The translations under genes and the position numbers were made by a program. The notes beneath the pieces are model-generated. The model saw only the letters and a list, made by a program, of their open reading frames with translations. It had not been told where the DNA came from and made no database searches. A stretch of 64,000 bases of DNA from Fictibacillus norfolkensis (lineage in GTDB: Bacteria > Bacillota > Bacilli > Bacillales > Fictibacillaceae). This document shows positions 7,820 through 17,243 of the stretch, in pieces (position 1 is the stretch's first letter; every line of letters begins with the position of its first letter). The DNA lies in NCBI RefSeq assembly GCF_014836645.1, contig NZ_JACSQM010000003.1:434001-498000 (forward strand). The letters are read 5' to 3'.

Positions 7820-8989
7820 TCACACCTTTTCGTTTAATACCAATTGTGATAATTGTTCATCAAAAGATAGTTGATCGGATTTCTCATCTTCAGACATGTT
7901 CTCATCTGCTTGCTGCTGATCTTCATATCCTCGACTATTCTCATCACGGAAATCAAAGGTCTGTTCGTCTCCGTTTAGAAAGACATCAATCTTTTCAAAA
8001 TCTATATCTTGACTAGTGAAAGCTTGTTTCAACTGTGTGAGCTGACTATCCAAGGCATCTTTTGCACCTTGACTGGATGCAATGATCTTTGCAGTGATCT
8101 CACCATGTTTTTGGATAAGCTGTATCTCGATGTTTCCAAGATGTTCAGGTGTTAACCGGATCTGCATCTTCGTAAATCCAGATTCTGTAACGAACAGCTT
8201 TCCTCTTGAAATAATTTGTTGAACTTCACGTACAAACTGCTCTTTTTGTCCTTCTCCTCCAGTAACAGGTACCTTCAGTGTCCATTGTTCTAAAGGAGAA
8301 AGTGGACTCTGCAGCGTTTGTAGTTCTTTAGAAGCCGAAACATTCGGTTCGATTGATTTTGTTGTTGGTACGTATCGCTGAAAGGCTTGGTCCGCAAAGC
8401 TCTTCACCTTTTTTTCGGCCGATATTGTCTCAAAAACTTTTAAGAAAGCGTTCTTATCATTACTTGATGACTCGCTTAGAAGCTTTTTGATCTCTCCAAA
8501 AATCTGCTCTGTTTGTTTTGTTAGAGAATCTTTTTGATCAAGCTTTACTCCCGGAAACCATCGGCTGATCAAATCTGTGATCTGCTTCTGGTCTTTTTGC
8601 GAGAATGGCTCGGCTTCTTCGTTAACAACAAGCTGTAACAATAGTGCTAACTTCAGCTCAGATGAAGGGTTTATTGCAATCTCAGAGAAATCAATCTCGC
8701 TCTCAAGAAGCTTTTCAACAACTTCTTTTATTTCAGGCGGCAGATCGTTTAATAATGATTGAACGGTTTCGTTATTTAATAGATCTGAACTCCATTCAAG
8801 TCCCTCAATGTTACCTAAAATACTAGCGATCATATCTCCTATACCTTCTGTAACTCCCTCATTTTCAATAGCTGAAGATGCTAGCAGTTGAGAAAAGAGA
8901 GAATCCATGCTGATACTCTTTTGAAAAGATCCTGATGCTGGTGAAGACTGTATTCCTGAAACCGCTGGCTGCGTAATCATTATTTGCAC
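7820..8989 (-). CDS. fliK: FliK, flagellar hook-length control protein
   Basis: A roughly 389-residue protein: a low-complexity, Ser/Gln/Glu-rich N-terminal ruler region and a C-terminal Flg_hook domain (about 255-345) containing LFVTESGFTKMQIRLTPEHLG and NIEIQLIQKHGEITAKIIAS. The LxPEHLGxxxxxL motif is the FliK signature that contacts FlhB to stop hook growth. The frame opens at GTG 8998, immediately abutting the GAAGGAGGT ribosome site; GTG at 8987-8989, 9 bases after the site, is the likelier start. The acidic C-terminal tail is Asp/Glu/Gln rich. Confidence 0.9.
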   Translation of the reverse strand: MQIMITQPAVSGIQSSPASGSFQKSISMDSLFSQLLASSAIENEGVTEGIGDMIASILGNIEGLEWSSDLLNNETVQSLLNDLPPEIKEVVEKLLESEIDFSEIAINPSSELKLALLLQLVVNEEAEPFSQKDQKQITDLISRWFPGVKLDQKDSLTKQTEQIFGEIKKLLSESSSNDKNAFLKVFETISAEKKVKSFADQAFQRYVPTTKSIEPNVSASKELQTLQSPLSPLEQWTLKVPVTGGEGQKEQFVREVQQIISRGKLFVTESGFTKMQIRLTPEHLGNIEIQLIQKHGEITAKIIASSQGAKDALDSQLTQLKQAFTSQDIDFEKIDVFLNGDEQTFDFRDENSRGYEDQQQADENMSEDEKSDQLSFDEQLSQLVLNEKV

Positions 8990-9006
8990 GTTTTTCACAC
9001 CTCCTT

Positions 9007-9573
9007 CTAAAGCGTTTTGTTTGCCATGAGTACCGTAAGCTCTGCTGCACGTTTTGCATCAAGTTTGGATAGAATCTCAGCTTGCGTTTCAGATTGTAAT
9101 AGCATCAAGATGCTCATGATCTGATTGTTATTCATTTCTCTCATTACTGCTGCAGCATCTTTTGCTGACATTGCTTCATATAGTTTCTTTAATTGCTCAT
9201 TCTCTTCATCTTTCACAGTAGTTTCAGCATCTTCTACTTGCTTTTCTAATAGCGCGATATTGCTCTTTAAATCTGTTACTTCTTTTTCTTTCTTTTGCAG
9301 ATCAGCAGACAATACTTTAATGTAATCTTCTTGTTCATCGAACTTTGATTTCCACTGCTTTTCTTGTACGTTGCTTGTTACAGCTACTTCCGTTTTCTCG
9401 GTAAAAATGTTTTTGATTATGGGTATGTTCTTACCCGTGCTTTTTGCTTCTTCCCATACGTTCACTCCCATAAAAGAAAGGACGATTCCAAAAACAGTCA
9501 GTGCAAAAACGAAAGGTACGAATACTACTAATAAAAACCAAACCATTCTGCTGGATTTTTCGTTCTGTTTCAT
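9007..9573 (-). CDS. motE: MotE (YlxF) family protein, MgtE-N-like, flagellar chaperone-type
   Basis: A 188-residue protein with one N-terminal membrane helix (about 11-34), a Lys/Glu-rich coiled coil (about 70-125), and a C-terminal MgtE N-domain-like helical repeat with KLYEAMSAKDAAAVMREMNN and ILSKLDAKRAAELTVLM. This layout is that of B. subtilis YlxF and related MotE proteins. It resides between fliJ and fliK. A structural or chaperone role for the stator or export apparatus has been proposed for MotE relatives; the exact role in Bacillus is uncertain. Confidence 0.82.
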   Translation of the reverse strand: MKQNEKSSRMVWFLLVVFVPFVFALTVFGIVLSFMGVNVWEEAKSTGKNIPIIKNIFTEKTEVAVTSNVQEKQWKSKFDEQEDYIKVLSADLQKKEKEVTDLKSNIALLEKQVEDAETTVKDEENEQLKKLYEAMSAKDAAAVMREMNNNQIMSILMLLQSETQAEILSKLDAKRAAELTVLMANKTL

Positions 9574-9590
9574 TTAATCACCTGATTTTT

Positions 9591-10028
9591 TTATGACTTC
9601 GCAAAACGCAAAACCGAAAATTCGTCGTTCTGCTTATTCTCATAAGAAGCAACTTCCACTTTATATGCGCTGAGTTGTCTTTCTTTTAGCTTTTCGTATT
9701 TTTTCACTTCAATGGTCTGCTGCAATAAACTTTGCTGGATGACCTGCATTCTTTCTCTTGCTCTTTGTAACAGCGGCTGTAATTCTTTGATCTTGTTCGT
9801 CATGGATAAAAGAAAACGCTGTGTATTCTGTAGATCGTTCACCACGATTTTCTGCTGAAAAGTATAATTCGATTGGTTCTCAATGTCTTCTTTCCTTTTA
9901 AGTAGGCTGTATATCTCTTCTGCTATGCCTTCAAACGCTTGTACAGCTTCTCCTAATTCTTGTTCAATCGATTCTTTTTCTTTTTGTTTAACAGACAATA
10001 CTTTTTCCATAGAAAAATGAAATGACAT
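9591..10028 (-). CDS. fliJ: FliJ, flagellar export ATPase stalk/chaperone
   Basis: About 145 residues, almost entirely a two-helix antiparallel coiled coil rich in Glu, Gln and Lys, beginning MSFHFSMEKVLSVKQKEKES. FliJ is the central stalk that couples the FliI ATPase ring to FlhA. The ATG at 10026-10028 shares one base with the fliI stop (TGATG), a typical re-initiation junction; a TTG one codon upstream is an alternative. Sequence conservation in this family is weak, so the call leans on fold, length and position. Confidence 0.88.
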   Translation of the reverse strand: MSFHFSMEKVLSVKQKEKESIEQELGEAVQAFEGIAEEIYSLLKRKEDIENQSNYTFQQKIVVNDLQNTQRFLLSMTNKIKELQPLLQRARERMQVIQQSLLQQTIEVKKYEKLKERQLSAYKVEVASYENKQNDEFSVLRFAKS

Positions 10029-11344
10029 CAACGTTCATCCTTCCCAAATTCAATCAACAGCCGCTCTAGAGCTTGTTCGTAACTAACATCTTCATCTACT
10101 TGCTGCTTTAGGAATGCTAGAATGTTAGGGTACATCTGTATCGCTTCATCCACTGATTTAGAGGATCCCCTCTTATATGCGCCAATGCTGATCAAGTCTT
10201 CTGCTTCGACATAGGATGATAGAAGTTCTCGAAGACGTTCAGCCGCTTGACGATGCTCTTTCGGAACGATATCGTTCATCACCCTGCTTATACTCTTAAG
10301 AATGTTAACTGCTGGAAACTGCCCTTTATTAGCTAAGGATCGATCTAAGATAAAGTGTCCATCCAGAATACCTCGAACCGTATCTGAGATCGGCTCGTTG
10401 AAATCATCTCCATCTACTAAAACCGTGTAAAAGGCAGTAATCGTTCCATTCTTATTCGTTCCAGAGCGTTCTAATAATTTCGGAAGAACCGCAAATACGC
10501 TTGGTGTATATCCCTTTGTTGTAGGAGGCTCACCAACAGCTAAGCCGATCTCACGTTGCGCCATAGCAACGCGAGTTACTGAATCCATCATCAACATGAC
10601 GTTCTTGCCTTGGTCTCGGAAATATTCGGCGATACTCGTTGCTGTCAATGCACCTTTTATCCGCATTAAAGCCGGTTGATCTGAAGTCGCAACGATTACA
10701 ATAGAGCGCTTCAAACCTTCTTCACCTAAATCTCGTTCAATAAAATCAAGAACTTCGCGCCCTCGTTCACCGATTAGAGCGATAACATTTAGGTCTGCTG
10801 TCGAATTACGTGCCACCATACCAAGCAACGTACTCTTACCTACTCCACTTCCGGCAAAAATACCCACTCGCTGGCCTTTACCGACCGTTAACAAACTGTC
10901 GATCGACCGAATACCGAGCTGAATGCTTTCATGAATTCTAGGTCTTTCCATCGGATTCGGCGGCTCGTTCTCTGAAGGATAACGAAACAACCCGCGAGGC
11001 AGAGGAGATCCATCTAAAGGAACCCCCATACCATCTAGTACTTTTCCGATCAAAGAAGGCCCAACCTTTATTTCTAACGCTCGATGTGTGGCTTCTACCA
11101 AACTGCCAACAGCAATATTCTTTACATATGTAAATGGCATCAACAAGACATTCTCTTCCTGAAACCCAACTACTTCTGCTTTGATTCTTTGCTTGTTGTT
11201 CCCAGTGTGTATATAACAGACATCGCCGATTGACGTTTTAGGTCCTTTTGATTCGATCATTAGCCCAACTACCCTGATTACTTTTCCATATCTTTTATAT
11301 GAATCAAGTGATTGAAGGGAGTCGATCATATGTTCAACGTTCAT
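10028..11344 (-). CDS. fliI: FliI, flagellum-specific export ATPase
   Basis: A 438-residue F1-beta-like ATPase. Walker A is AGSGVGKS at residues 164-171, Walker B ends at Asp254 in VMLMMDSVTR, and the conserved GERGREVLDFIER lies near 192. The RPRIHESIQLGIRSIDSLLT block matches FliI/SctN. It energises unfolding and export of flagellar substrates at the base of the basal body. It overlaps the end of fliH by 4 bases (ATGA) and fliJ by one. Confidence 0.97.
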   Translation of the reverse strand: MNVEHMIDSLQSLDSYKRYGKVIRVVGLMIESKGPKTSIGDVCYIHTGNNKQRIKAEVVGFQEENVLLMPFTYVKNIAVGSLVEATHRALEIKVGPSLIGKVLDGMGVPLDGSPLPRGLFRYPSENEPPNPMERPRIHESIQLGIRSIDSLLTVGKGQRVGIFAGSGVGKSTLLGMVARNSTADLNVIALIGERGREVLDFIERDLGEEGLKRSIVIVATSDQPALMRIKGALTATSIAEYFRDQGKNVMLMMDSVTRVAMAQREIGLAVGEPPTTKGYTPSVFAVLPKLLERSGTNKNGTITAFYTVLVDGDDFNEPISDTVRGILDGHFILDRSLANKGQFPAVNILKSISRVMNDIVPKEHRQAAERLRELLSSYVEAEDLISIGAYKRGSSKSVDEAIQMYPNILAFLKQQVDEDVSYEQALERLLIEFGKDER

Positions 11345-12138
11345 TGATCTGACACCTCAAGTTGCTCTAGCAGTTTTTCTCTGATCTCTTTTAACTGAAC
11401 GTCGAGTGTTGCGTCGATCTTTCCAAAAGGAAACTCGATTATTGCACCATTCTCAGTTAAGTTCTCGTCTGGATAGATGAAAAGAGTCGCTGTCGATTGA
11501 AGCATGTTCTTTAGTTCCTCACGATAGTTTTGCGTAAGTTCAAACCATTGTGGTGGAACGTAAAGCTTGATCTCTTCAAACTCTCGAGCTTCTTTTACAA
11601 GTTGTTTTACGATAGCAATCCACGTTTCAGGTGCTTCAACAAGCTTTTTACCTAAAATTTTCTCAGCGGCTGCCATGGCAAGGATGACCATTTGTGGCTC
11701 GGCTTCACTCAAGATGTTATGGTAGTCGTTTCTTAACGTATCCATAAAGCTTTTGACTTCATTTAATTGCGCTGCCCAGCTTTCGTGACCTTGTTCTAAA
11801 CCATTTTGAAAGCCAGCATCGTATCCTTCATTCTTCGCCTGTTCATAAGCCGCTTCTAACTTCAACTTCCAAGCGGCCTCTTCATCAGCTAATCTTTTGA
11901 ATTGCGCTGCCTTGTAATTTTCTACTTCCTTTGTTATAGAAGCTGCTTCGCTCTTTGCTTCTTCTAGCAAGGTATACGCTTGATTTTTTAAACGGATGAC
12001 CTTTGACTCTTCATCCTCATCCTCTAAACTTGCGTGGTTTCTCGTGTTAAATAATGAAAGTGCTTGAATACCGATCACTATTTCATTTTTTTTAGCTTTC
12101 TCTTTGTGATCGTGAAAAGATTTTATGACTTTAGACAA
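11341..12138 (-). CDS. fliH: FliH, negative regulator/peripheral stalk of FliI
   Basis: A 265-residue protein with a long charged helix (about 50-130; many Ala, Glu, Lys) containing the QAKNEGYDAGFQNGLEQG glycine-repeat segment, then a C-terminal domain with ILAMAAAEKILGKKL typical of FliH/YscL/V-ATPase E subunits. It holds FliI at the export gate via the C-ring. The likely start is TTG at 12136-12138, which lies within the end of fliG and follows a GGAGGAGATG ribosome site encoded in the fliG tail. Confidence 0.9.
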   Translation of the reverse strand: MSKVIKSFHDHKEKAKKNEIVIGIQALSLFNTRNHASLEDEDEESKVIRLKNQAYTLLEEAKSEAASITKEVENYKAAQFKRLADEEAAWKLKLEAAYEQAKNEGYDAGFQNGLEQGHESWAAQLNEVKSFMDTLRNDYHNILSEAEPQMVILAMAAAEKILGKKLVEAPETWIAIVKQLVKEAREFEEIKLYVPPQWFELTQNYREELKNMLQSTATLFIYPDENLTENGAIIEFPFGKIDATLDVQLKEIREKLLEQLEVSDQ

Positions 12139-13144
12139 TCACATCATCTCCTCCGCCTCGAGCGATCACAAGCTCTCCGGCTTCTTCAAGTCTTCTAATG
12201 GTTCCAACGATTCTAGACTGAGCTTCTTCAACATCACGAAGTCGAACAGGTCCCATAAACTCCATTTCTTCTTTAAAGTTCTCAGCCATACGTTGTGACA
12301 TGTTATTGAACATCACTTCTTTTACTTCCTCGCTAGATGCACGTAAAGCAAGAAGCAGATCTTCATTTTGCACTTCACGAATAACTCTTTGAATCGCACG
12401 GTTATCAAGCGTAACGATATCTTCAAATACAAACATTCGTTTCTTGATCTCTTCCGCTAACTCAGGATCTTGAATTTCTAACGCATCCAGGATCGTCCGT
12501 TCGGTGCTTCGATCTACACCGTTTAAGACCTCGACAACGGCTTCAACTCCACCAGCTTGGGTGAAATCCTGTGTAACGGTAGCAGATAACTTTCTTTCTA
12601 AAATCTGTTCCACTTCATTGATCACTTCAGGAGATGTTCGATCCATCAATGCGATCCTTTTAGCTATATCAGCTTGCATCTCTTGCGGAAGTTCAGAAAG
12701 TATCTGACCAGCCTGTGAAGAATCCAAGTAAGACAGAATCAGAGCAATCGTTTGCGGGTGTTCGTTTTGAATAAAGTTTAATATTTGACCGGGATCTGCT
12801 TTTCGAGCGAAGTCAAAAGGTCTCACTTGTAACGTTGAAGTTAAACGATTGATGATCTGCATCGCTTCGTCTTTACCTACCGCTTTCTCAAGTACCGTCT
12901 TCGCATAGCCGATTCCACCTTGGGTAATATAATCTTGAGCTAGAGCTAACTGATGAAATTGTGTGATAATCTCATCCTTTAAAGTTGAATCTACTTTTCT
13001 TACTTGTGAGATTTGAAGGGTTAATCTCTCAATCTCTTCTTCACTCAAATGTTTATATACTTGGGCAGCCACATCTGGACCTAAAGAAATAACGAGGATT
13101 GCCGCTTTCTCTTTACCAGATAGTTCTTTCATACCTTTTGCCAT
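12131..13144 (-). CDS. fliG: FliG, flagellar motor switch/torque ring protein
   Basis: A 337-residue protein with the FliG N-domain (LSGKEKAAILVISLGPDVAA), the armadillo-like middle domain with the EHPQTIALILSYL motif, and the charged torque helix region near the C-terminus (EEVKEVMFNNMSQR, then EEMEFMGPVRLRDVEEAQ) that contacts the MotA stator. It forms the upper C-ring bound to FliF. Length equals that of B. subtilis FliG to within a residue. It is followed by fliH with an 8-base overlap. Confidence 0.97.
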   Translation of the reverse strand: MAKGMKELSGKEKAAILVISLGPDVAAQVYKHLSEEEIERLTLQISQVRKVDSTLKDEIITQFHQLALAQDYITQGGIGYAKTVLEKAVGKDEAMQIINRLTSTLQVRPFDFARKADPGQILNFIQNEHPQTIALILSYLDSSQAGQILSELPQEMQADIAKRIALMDRTSPEVINEVEQILERKLSATVTQDFTQAGGVEAVVEVLNGVDRSTERTILDALEIQDPELAEEIKKRMFVFEDIVTLDNRAIQRVIREVQNEDLLLALRASSEEVKEVMFNNMSQRMAENFKEEMEFMGPVRLRDVEEAQSRIVGTIRRLEEAGELVIARGGGDDVIV

Positions 13145-13158
13145 CGTTCGTTACCTCC

Positions 13159-14751
13159 TTACTCCTCTGAAAGCCATGTTCTTACTAGCTTGGCGAATTC
13201 TTCAGGCTTTTCTTTTGCCATTCGTTCTAACTGCTCCTTACGAACTGTTCCCTCAGACCCTTTTTCTTGGTTTACATCTGGTACATAGTAAGATTCTTGA
13301 GGCTCATCCATCTGGAATTCTTCAATCTTACTTTCGGTCTCTGTTCTTCTTTTTCGAGAAAGCAAGAAGATTAATAGAATAATTACGATTAATAAGACTC
13401 CACCAACTATGTAGATCCATAACGGAATACCTTTAGAAACAGCAGTTGTTTCTTGCTTCCCGTTGAACGGCTGTGCAGATACAAATATTTTTTCTTGAAT
13501 ATCTTCTTCTGATAATGTTTCGTTTATATCTTTTGAGATACTCGTTCTAACGATCGCACTCAATATTTGTTCAATATCATCTAATCGTTCTTGTGGTAAC
13601 GATTCTGGTTTGTTTGGAGTCGGTGGCTCTACCATGACTTGAATGCCTAGATCTCTTATTTCATACGGACTCTCCACGATTTCTTTACGTATCTTGTTCA
13701 CTTCGTTATTGATACGTTCTTCTACTTTTTCATAGTCTCCGTTTGAGCCAGCAGCTGAGCCTGGATAGGTAGGTACCTCTTGATCACCCGTTCCTCCGAC
13801 TCCACCTTCTCCAGCACCTTCTCCCGTAAACGTCTCTCTTATTCGCTCAACGCTTACTTCGATACCTTTCATGTTTTCTTTATCAACAGGTTCTACAATA
13901 TTCTCTTCACGTTTTTCTTCCGTAAAGTCAATATCTGTTGTCACTGTAGCAACTACTTTACCTTGTCCCATGATTGTTGATAACATCTGTTGAACTCTTC
14001 GTTGTAAGTCTCTTTCAACATCCTGCTTGATCTTTCTTTGCTCTTCATATTTTGAAGCTGAAGCAGTAGAGTTTACAGCATTCAAATCATAATAATTAAA
14101 GTATTGATCCGTAATGACGATATTTTCCATAGGAAGGTTGCTCACACTCTTTGAAACGAGATGATAGAGTGCTTTTACCTGATCTTCATTTAATTTCGCA
14201 CCCGCTCCTAATGATAGAACAACAGAAGCTGAAGCTTTTTCTTCTTCTTGGTTTACCCACACACTGCTTTCAGGAAGGGTGATCATAACGCTCGCATCTT
14301 CAACCCCGTTGATGCTTTTAATTAAACTAGCTATCTCTGTCTGTGTCGCTTCTCTCTCTAAAACACCAAACTCTTTGTCTGTTATTCCAAAACCTGATTT
14401 CTCACCAAAATATGAAAAATCAATATTTCCACTTTCAGGCAATCCTTCCGCGGCAAGCTGCACTTGCAGATTGTTAACTTGTTCTTCAGGAACGAGTATG
14501 GTTTTGCCGCCATCTTGGACTTCATTCGCCACACCTTTGCCATTTAGATTCTCTTGTATTTGACCAGCTTCCTGAGGGGAAAGATTTGAATACAAAGGAA
14601 CAAGTTTTGGTGTTGACATCATGACTGTTACAAAGATGAATGCTGCGATAATAAGAAAGATTCCACCGAGAATAAATCCCTTTTGTCCATTGGAACGAGT
14701 TTTAAATCGTTCTGTCGTTTGCTTGATGATGTTTTTCCATTTTTCTTTCAT
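13159..14751 (-). CDS. fliF: FliF, flagellar MS-ring protein
   Basis: About 530 residues, with two membrane helices: one near the N-terminus (about 22-42) and one at about 440-463 (WIYIVGGVLLIVIILLIFLL). Between them lies the secretin-like ring-building region (LVPLYSNLSPQEAGQIQENL) and a Gly/Glu-rich loop (GEGAGEGGVGGTGDQ). The C-terminal tail contains LVRTWLSEE, the FliG-binding helix. The longest frame starts at TTG 14772, but a GGGGGA site sits 4 bases before ATG 14749-14751, giving MKEKWKNIIKQ as the natural start. FliF is the first structure assembled in the basal body. Confidence 0.95.
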   Translation of the reverse strand: MKEKWKNIIKQTTERFKTRSNGQKGFILGGIFLIIAAFIFVTVMMSTPKLVPLYSNLSPQEAGQIQENLNGKGVANEVQDGGKTILVPEEQVNNLQVQLAAEGLPESGNIDFSYFGEKSGFGITDKEFGVLEREATQTEIASLIKSINGVEDASVMITLPESSVWVNQEEEKASASVVLSLGAGAKLNEDQVKALYHLVSKSVSNLPMENIVITDQYFNYYDLNAVNSTASASKYEEQRKIKQDVERDLQRRVQQMLSTIMGQGKVVATVTTDIDFTEEKREENIVEPVDKENMKGIEVSVERIRETFTGEGAGEGGVGGTGDQEVPTYPGSAAGSNGDYEKVEERINNEVNKIRKEIVESPYEIRDLGIQVMVEPPTPNKPESLPQERLDDIEQILSAIVRTSISKDINETLSEEDIQEKIFVSAQPFNGKQETTAVSKGIPLWIYIVGGVLLIVIILLIFLLSRKRRTETESKIEEFQMDEPQESYYVPDVNQEKGSEGTVRKEQLERMAKEKPEEFAKLVRTWLSEE

Positions 14752-14832
14752 TTTTTCCCCCGATAAGCGCAATAAAAATTTTTAACAGTTACCCCCAAAA
14801 TCGAATGCTAATATCGAATCATATAACAGAGC

Positions 14833-15132
14833 CTATACTTGCATCCTCATTATTTCTTGGTAGGCCTCAACAACTTTATTACGAATCTCTAGAGTCGTTT
14901 GCATCGTTACACTTGCTTTTTCAGCTGTGATCATCACTTGATGGAGGTTATCCATATTACCGTTCATCAAACCTTGAGTAGCTTGATTAGATTGGGCTTG
15001 TGTTTCACCCAACGTATCTAAAGCTCCTTTTAGGTAGCTCTTAAAATCTTCTTGAGCTTCATATGGTGTCACTTTTGCGACTGAAGCTGGATTACTGATG
15101 TTCTGAAGTGAACCAATTGAAATTTTGTCCAT
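14833..15132 (-). CDS. fliE: FliE, flagellar hook-basal body junction protein
   Basis: A 99-residue protein. The C-terminal part reads KASVTMQTTLEIRNKVVEAY followed by QEIMRMQV, the FliE signature. A DTLGETQAQSNQATQGL helix precedes it. FliE joins the MS ring to the proximal rod and is the first exported rod component. It is preceded by flgC with a 12-base gap. Confidence 0.94.
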   Translation of the reverse strand: MDKISIGSLQNISNPASVAKVTPYEAQEDFKSYLKGALDTLGETQAQSNQATQGLMNGNMDNLHQVMITAEKASVTMQTTLEIRNKVVEAYQEIMRMQV

Positions 15133-15144
15133 GTTTCAACACCC

Positions 15145-15591
15145 CTAACGGCCAATTTCTAATGCTTTTAAGTACATTCCTTTTGCTGCGTTTAGTGCAG
15201 TAACATTTGCTTCATACGATCGTGTAGCACTCATTAGATCGACCATCTCTTTTAGTGGGTCTACATTCGGAAGTTGAACAAATCCTTCTTCGTTCGCATC
15301 AGGATGTTCAGGTTGATAAACCGTCTTGAATGGCGTTTGATCATTGACGATACCATTCACTTTGACCCCAGCCATTTTTCCGTTATTAACAGCCTTATTA
15401 AACATGTTCTTAAAACTAGATTCACCAGAACCTAAAACGACCATTTTACGTCGATACGGTTCCCACACACCGTTCTTATATTCTCCGCGTGTCGAATCGA
15501 CATTTGCCATGTTAGAGGAAGCAACATCCATCCTAAGCCGTTGAGCCGTTAAACCGGATGCTGATACATTCATTGCATCAAAGACTCCCAT
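15145..15591 (-). CDS. flgC: FlgC, flagellar proximal rod protein
   Basis: A 148-residue rod protein beginning MGVFDAMNVSASGLTAQRLR, with the axial motif ASSNMANVDSTRGEYK and a C-terminal helix SYEANVTALNAAKGMYLKAL. The PNVDPLKEMVDLMSATRSYE region is the C-terminal rod/hook signature. It forms part of the proximal rod with FlgB and FliE. It lies 2 bases after flgB. Confidence 0.95.
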   Translation of the reverse strand: MGVFDAMNVSASGLTAQRLRMDVASSNMANVDSTRGEYKNGVWEPYRRKMVVLGSGESSFKNMFNKAVNNGKMAGVKVNGIVNDQTPFKTVYQPEHPDANEEGFVQLPNVDPLKEMVDLMSATRSYEANVTALNAAKGMYLKALEIGR

Positions 15592-15593
15592 AT

Positions 15594-15980
15594 TTATCTC
15601 CCACCTTTAACAACCATCTTAATTGAATTAAACTTTCCATTAATTCGCTGTACAAGTGTCTGATAATAAAGCTGATTTTTTGCTAATTCTGCCATCTCTT
15701 TATCTACATCCACATTATTTCCGTTGTGATTCATCACTGTATTCGTTTTTTCTCTTACACTAAAAGAAGAAGATGTTTCAGTACCGAATGAAAAATGACG
15801 CTGATCTGTTCGATGGGCTTGCAAGCTTTTTTTGAATTCCTGGTTAAAAACAGTTTCTTTAGCTTTATATCCAGGTGTGTCCACATTAGCTAAGTTATTT
15901 GAAATGGTCTTTTGTTTTAATGCTGATCCATCTAATGCCATCTCTAAATTTTTTATGACTGAGCCAGAGAACAAGTTCAC
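15594..15980 (-). CDS. flgB: FlgB, flagellar proximal rod protein; first gene of the fla/che operon
   Basis: About 128 residues, with the rod motif LKQKTISNNLANVDTPGYKA and the C-terminal GNNVDVDKEMAELAKNQLYY and NGKFNSIKMVVKGGR blocks. Two tandem GTG codons (15981-15983 and 15978-15980) could start it; the AGAGGG site favours the second, giving MNLFSGSVIKNLE, which aligns with B. subtilis FlgB. As in other bacilli it opens the long fla/che operon that runs left through at least flhB. Confidence 0.94.
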   Translation of the reverse strand: MNLFSGSVIKNLEMALDGSALKQKTISNNLANVDTPGYKAKETVFNQEFKKSLQAHRTDQRHFSFGTETSSSFSVREKTNTVMNHNGNNVDVDKEMAELAKNQLYYQTLVQRINGKFNSIKMVVKGGR

Positions 15981-16040
15981 CACTTCCCTCTTTTTTACTA
16001 TAGAAGTTTCATATTATGTTAAATCTTACCTCACTATCAT

Positions 16041-16070
16041 ATTTTAAGTGATATATCCAAAAAGTGTCTA
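16041..16070 (-). promoter_or_regulatory. Candidate sigma-A promoter for the fla/che operon
   Basis: On the minus strand TAGACA (16065-16070) is followed after 18 bases by TAAAAT (16041-16046), each 5 of 6 to the consensus. The start point would be near 16034, giving a leader of about 50 bases before flgB. Inferred from sequence only; spacing is one base longer than optimal. Confidence 0.4.
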
Positions 16071-16392
16071 TGTATTTTTTCCCAAACTGACTTTTTTCGA
16101 TAGAAAGGACTATATTTCGACCATGACTTTATACCCAAATTGAAAACTAGTAATAAATTACCTGTATTTATACGGTTTTTGGTACCTCTTTACCACATTT
16201 GACCAACTCGACAATTATTTACAATTTAACACAATACATTTACATGGATAATAAAAATTGATAAAGAATTTGTATGTTTTCTATAAAAATTCTTACTGTC
16301 TCATTGCTCTCTAAAATGAACAACGATGACAAACAATTACTACCTTTTACATGTAAATATCTTATAGACCGTTTACTCTCGTTTTATTCAAT

Positions 16393-16428
16393 AAAAAAAC
16401 CAGCTCTGATTTTTCAGAACTGGTTTAT
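16393..16428 (-). terminator. Rho-independent terminator after codY
   Basis: On the minus strand CCAGTTCTGA and TCAGAGCTGG form a 10-bp stem (one mismatch/wobble) around a short A-rich loop and are followed by a run of seven T. It begins about 12 bases after the codY stop and separates codY from the fla/che operon. Confidence 0.85.
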
Positions 16429-16439
16429 ATCACTAATTG

Positions 16440-17219
16440 TTATGAAGTTTTAAGCTTTTCGAGTTCAAGCAAGAATTTGTCGTTCAACACTTTGATATAC
16501 GTACCTTTCATACCTAAAGAACGTGATTCAATTACACCAGCACTCTCTAATTTACGAAGTGCATTGACGATAACAGATCGTGTAATTCCCACTCTGTCTG
16601 CAATCTTACTTGCTACAAGCAATCCTTCGTTTCCTTCTAATTCTTCAAAAATATGTTCGATCGCTTCTAGCTCACTATATGATAATGAACTGATCGCCAT
16701 TTGAACAACTGCTTTGTTACGAGCTTCTTCTTCGATCTCTTCCGCTTTTTCACGAAGGATCTCCATTCCAACAACTGTAGCACCGTACTCAGCAAGAACT
16801 AGATCGTCTTCTTCAAATGATGTAGATAGTCTTGAAAGAATAAGAGTTCCTAATCTTTCACCGCCACCTACGATTGGAACGATTGTCGTTAATCCCGTAG
16901 AGAATAAATCTTTGTTCTCTACAGGGAATGCCGTATAATCGCTCTCTATATCAATGTTTGAAAGAGACTCTGTAATGTTGAAAAGATTCTTTGTGTAATC
17001 AGTAGGGAATTGACGATCCTCGATCATCTTCTTCATACGCTCGTTCTCAATTTCTTGTTTAAGAGCGAGACCTAACAGTTTACCACGACGGCTGACTACA
17101 AAAATATTTGCTTCAATCACCGTACTAAGTGTTTCAGCCATCTCTTTAAAGTTTACTTGTTTACCACCAGTTTGTTGAAGCATCGAGTTGATACTTCTTG
17201 CTTTGTTCAATAAATTCAT
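16440..17219 (-). CDS. codY: CodY, GTP- and branched-chain-amino-acid-sensing global repressor
   Basis: A 259-residue protein, the same length as B. subtilis CodY. The N-terminal GAF domain (1-155) keeps Arg61, Thr96 and Phe98, the isoleucine-binding residues. A linker helix leads to a winged helix-turn-helix (about 202-227; [20 protein letters not shown]) that includes Ser215. CodY represses stationary-phase genes, including motility genes in B. subtilis, when nutrients are plentiful. It is the last gene of the xerC-hslV-hslU-codY cluster and is followed by a strong terminator. The next operon downstream is fla/che. Confidence 0.98.
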   Translation of the reverse strand: MNLLNKARSINSMLQQTGGKQVNFKEMAETLSTVIEANIFVVSRRGKLLGLALKQEIENERMKKMIEDRQFPTDYTKNLFNITESLSNIDIESDYTAFPVENKDLFSTGLTTIVPIVGGGERLGTLILSRLSTSFEEDDLVLAEYGATVVGMEILREKAEEIEEEARNKAVVQMAISSLSYSELEAIEHIFEELEGNEGLLVASKIADRVGITRSVIVNALRKLESAGVIESRSLGMKGTYIKVLNDKFLLELEKLKTS

Positions 17220-17243
17220 TGTATTTCTTCCTCCTACTGCATC

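Larger units (their letters stand above)
15981..16439. other. Intergenic fla/che leader between flgB and codY
   Basis: About 460 bases without a convincing gene. The right end holds the codY terminator; the rest is AT-rich and should contain the start point of the fla/che operon. A plausible sigma-A promoter is listed separately. I found no convincing SigD box (TAAA, then GCCGATAT), which B. subtilis has here as an additional promoter, and no clear CodY box. No small frame with a ribosome site was seen. Confidence 0.6.

Noticed and set aside
16255..16300. Possible CodY box near the fla/che leader
   Set aside because: The best match (minus-strand AATTTTTATAGAAAA) differs from AATTTTCWGAAAATT at about five positions, too weak to list.
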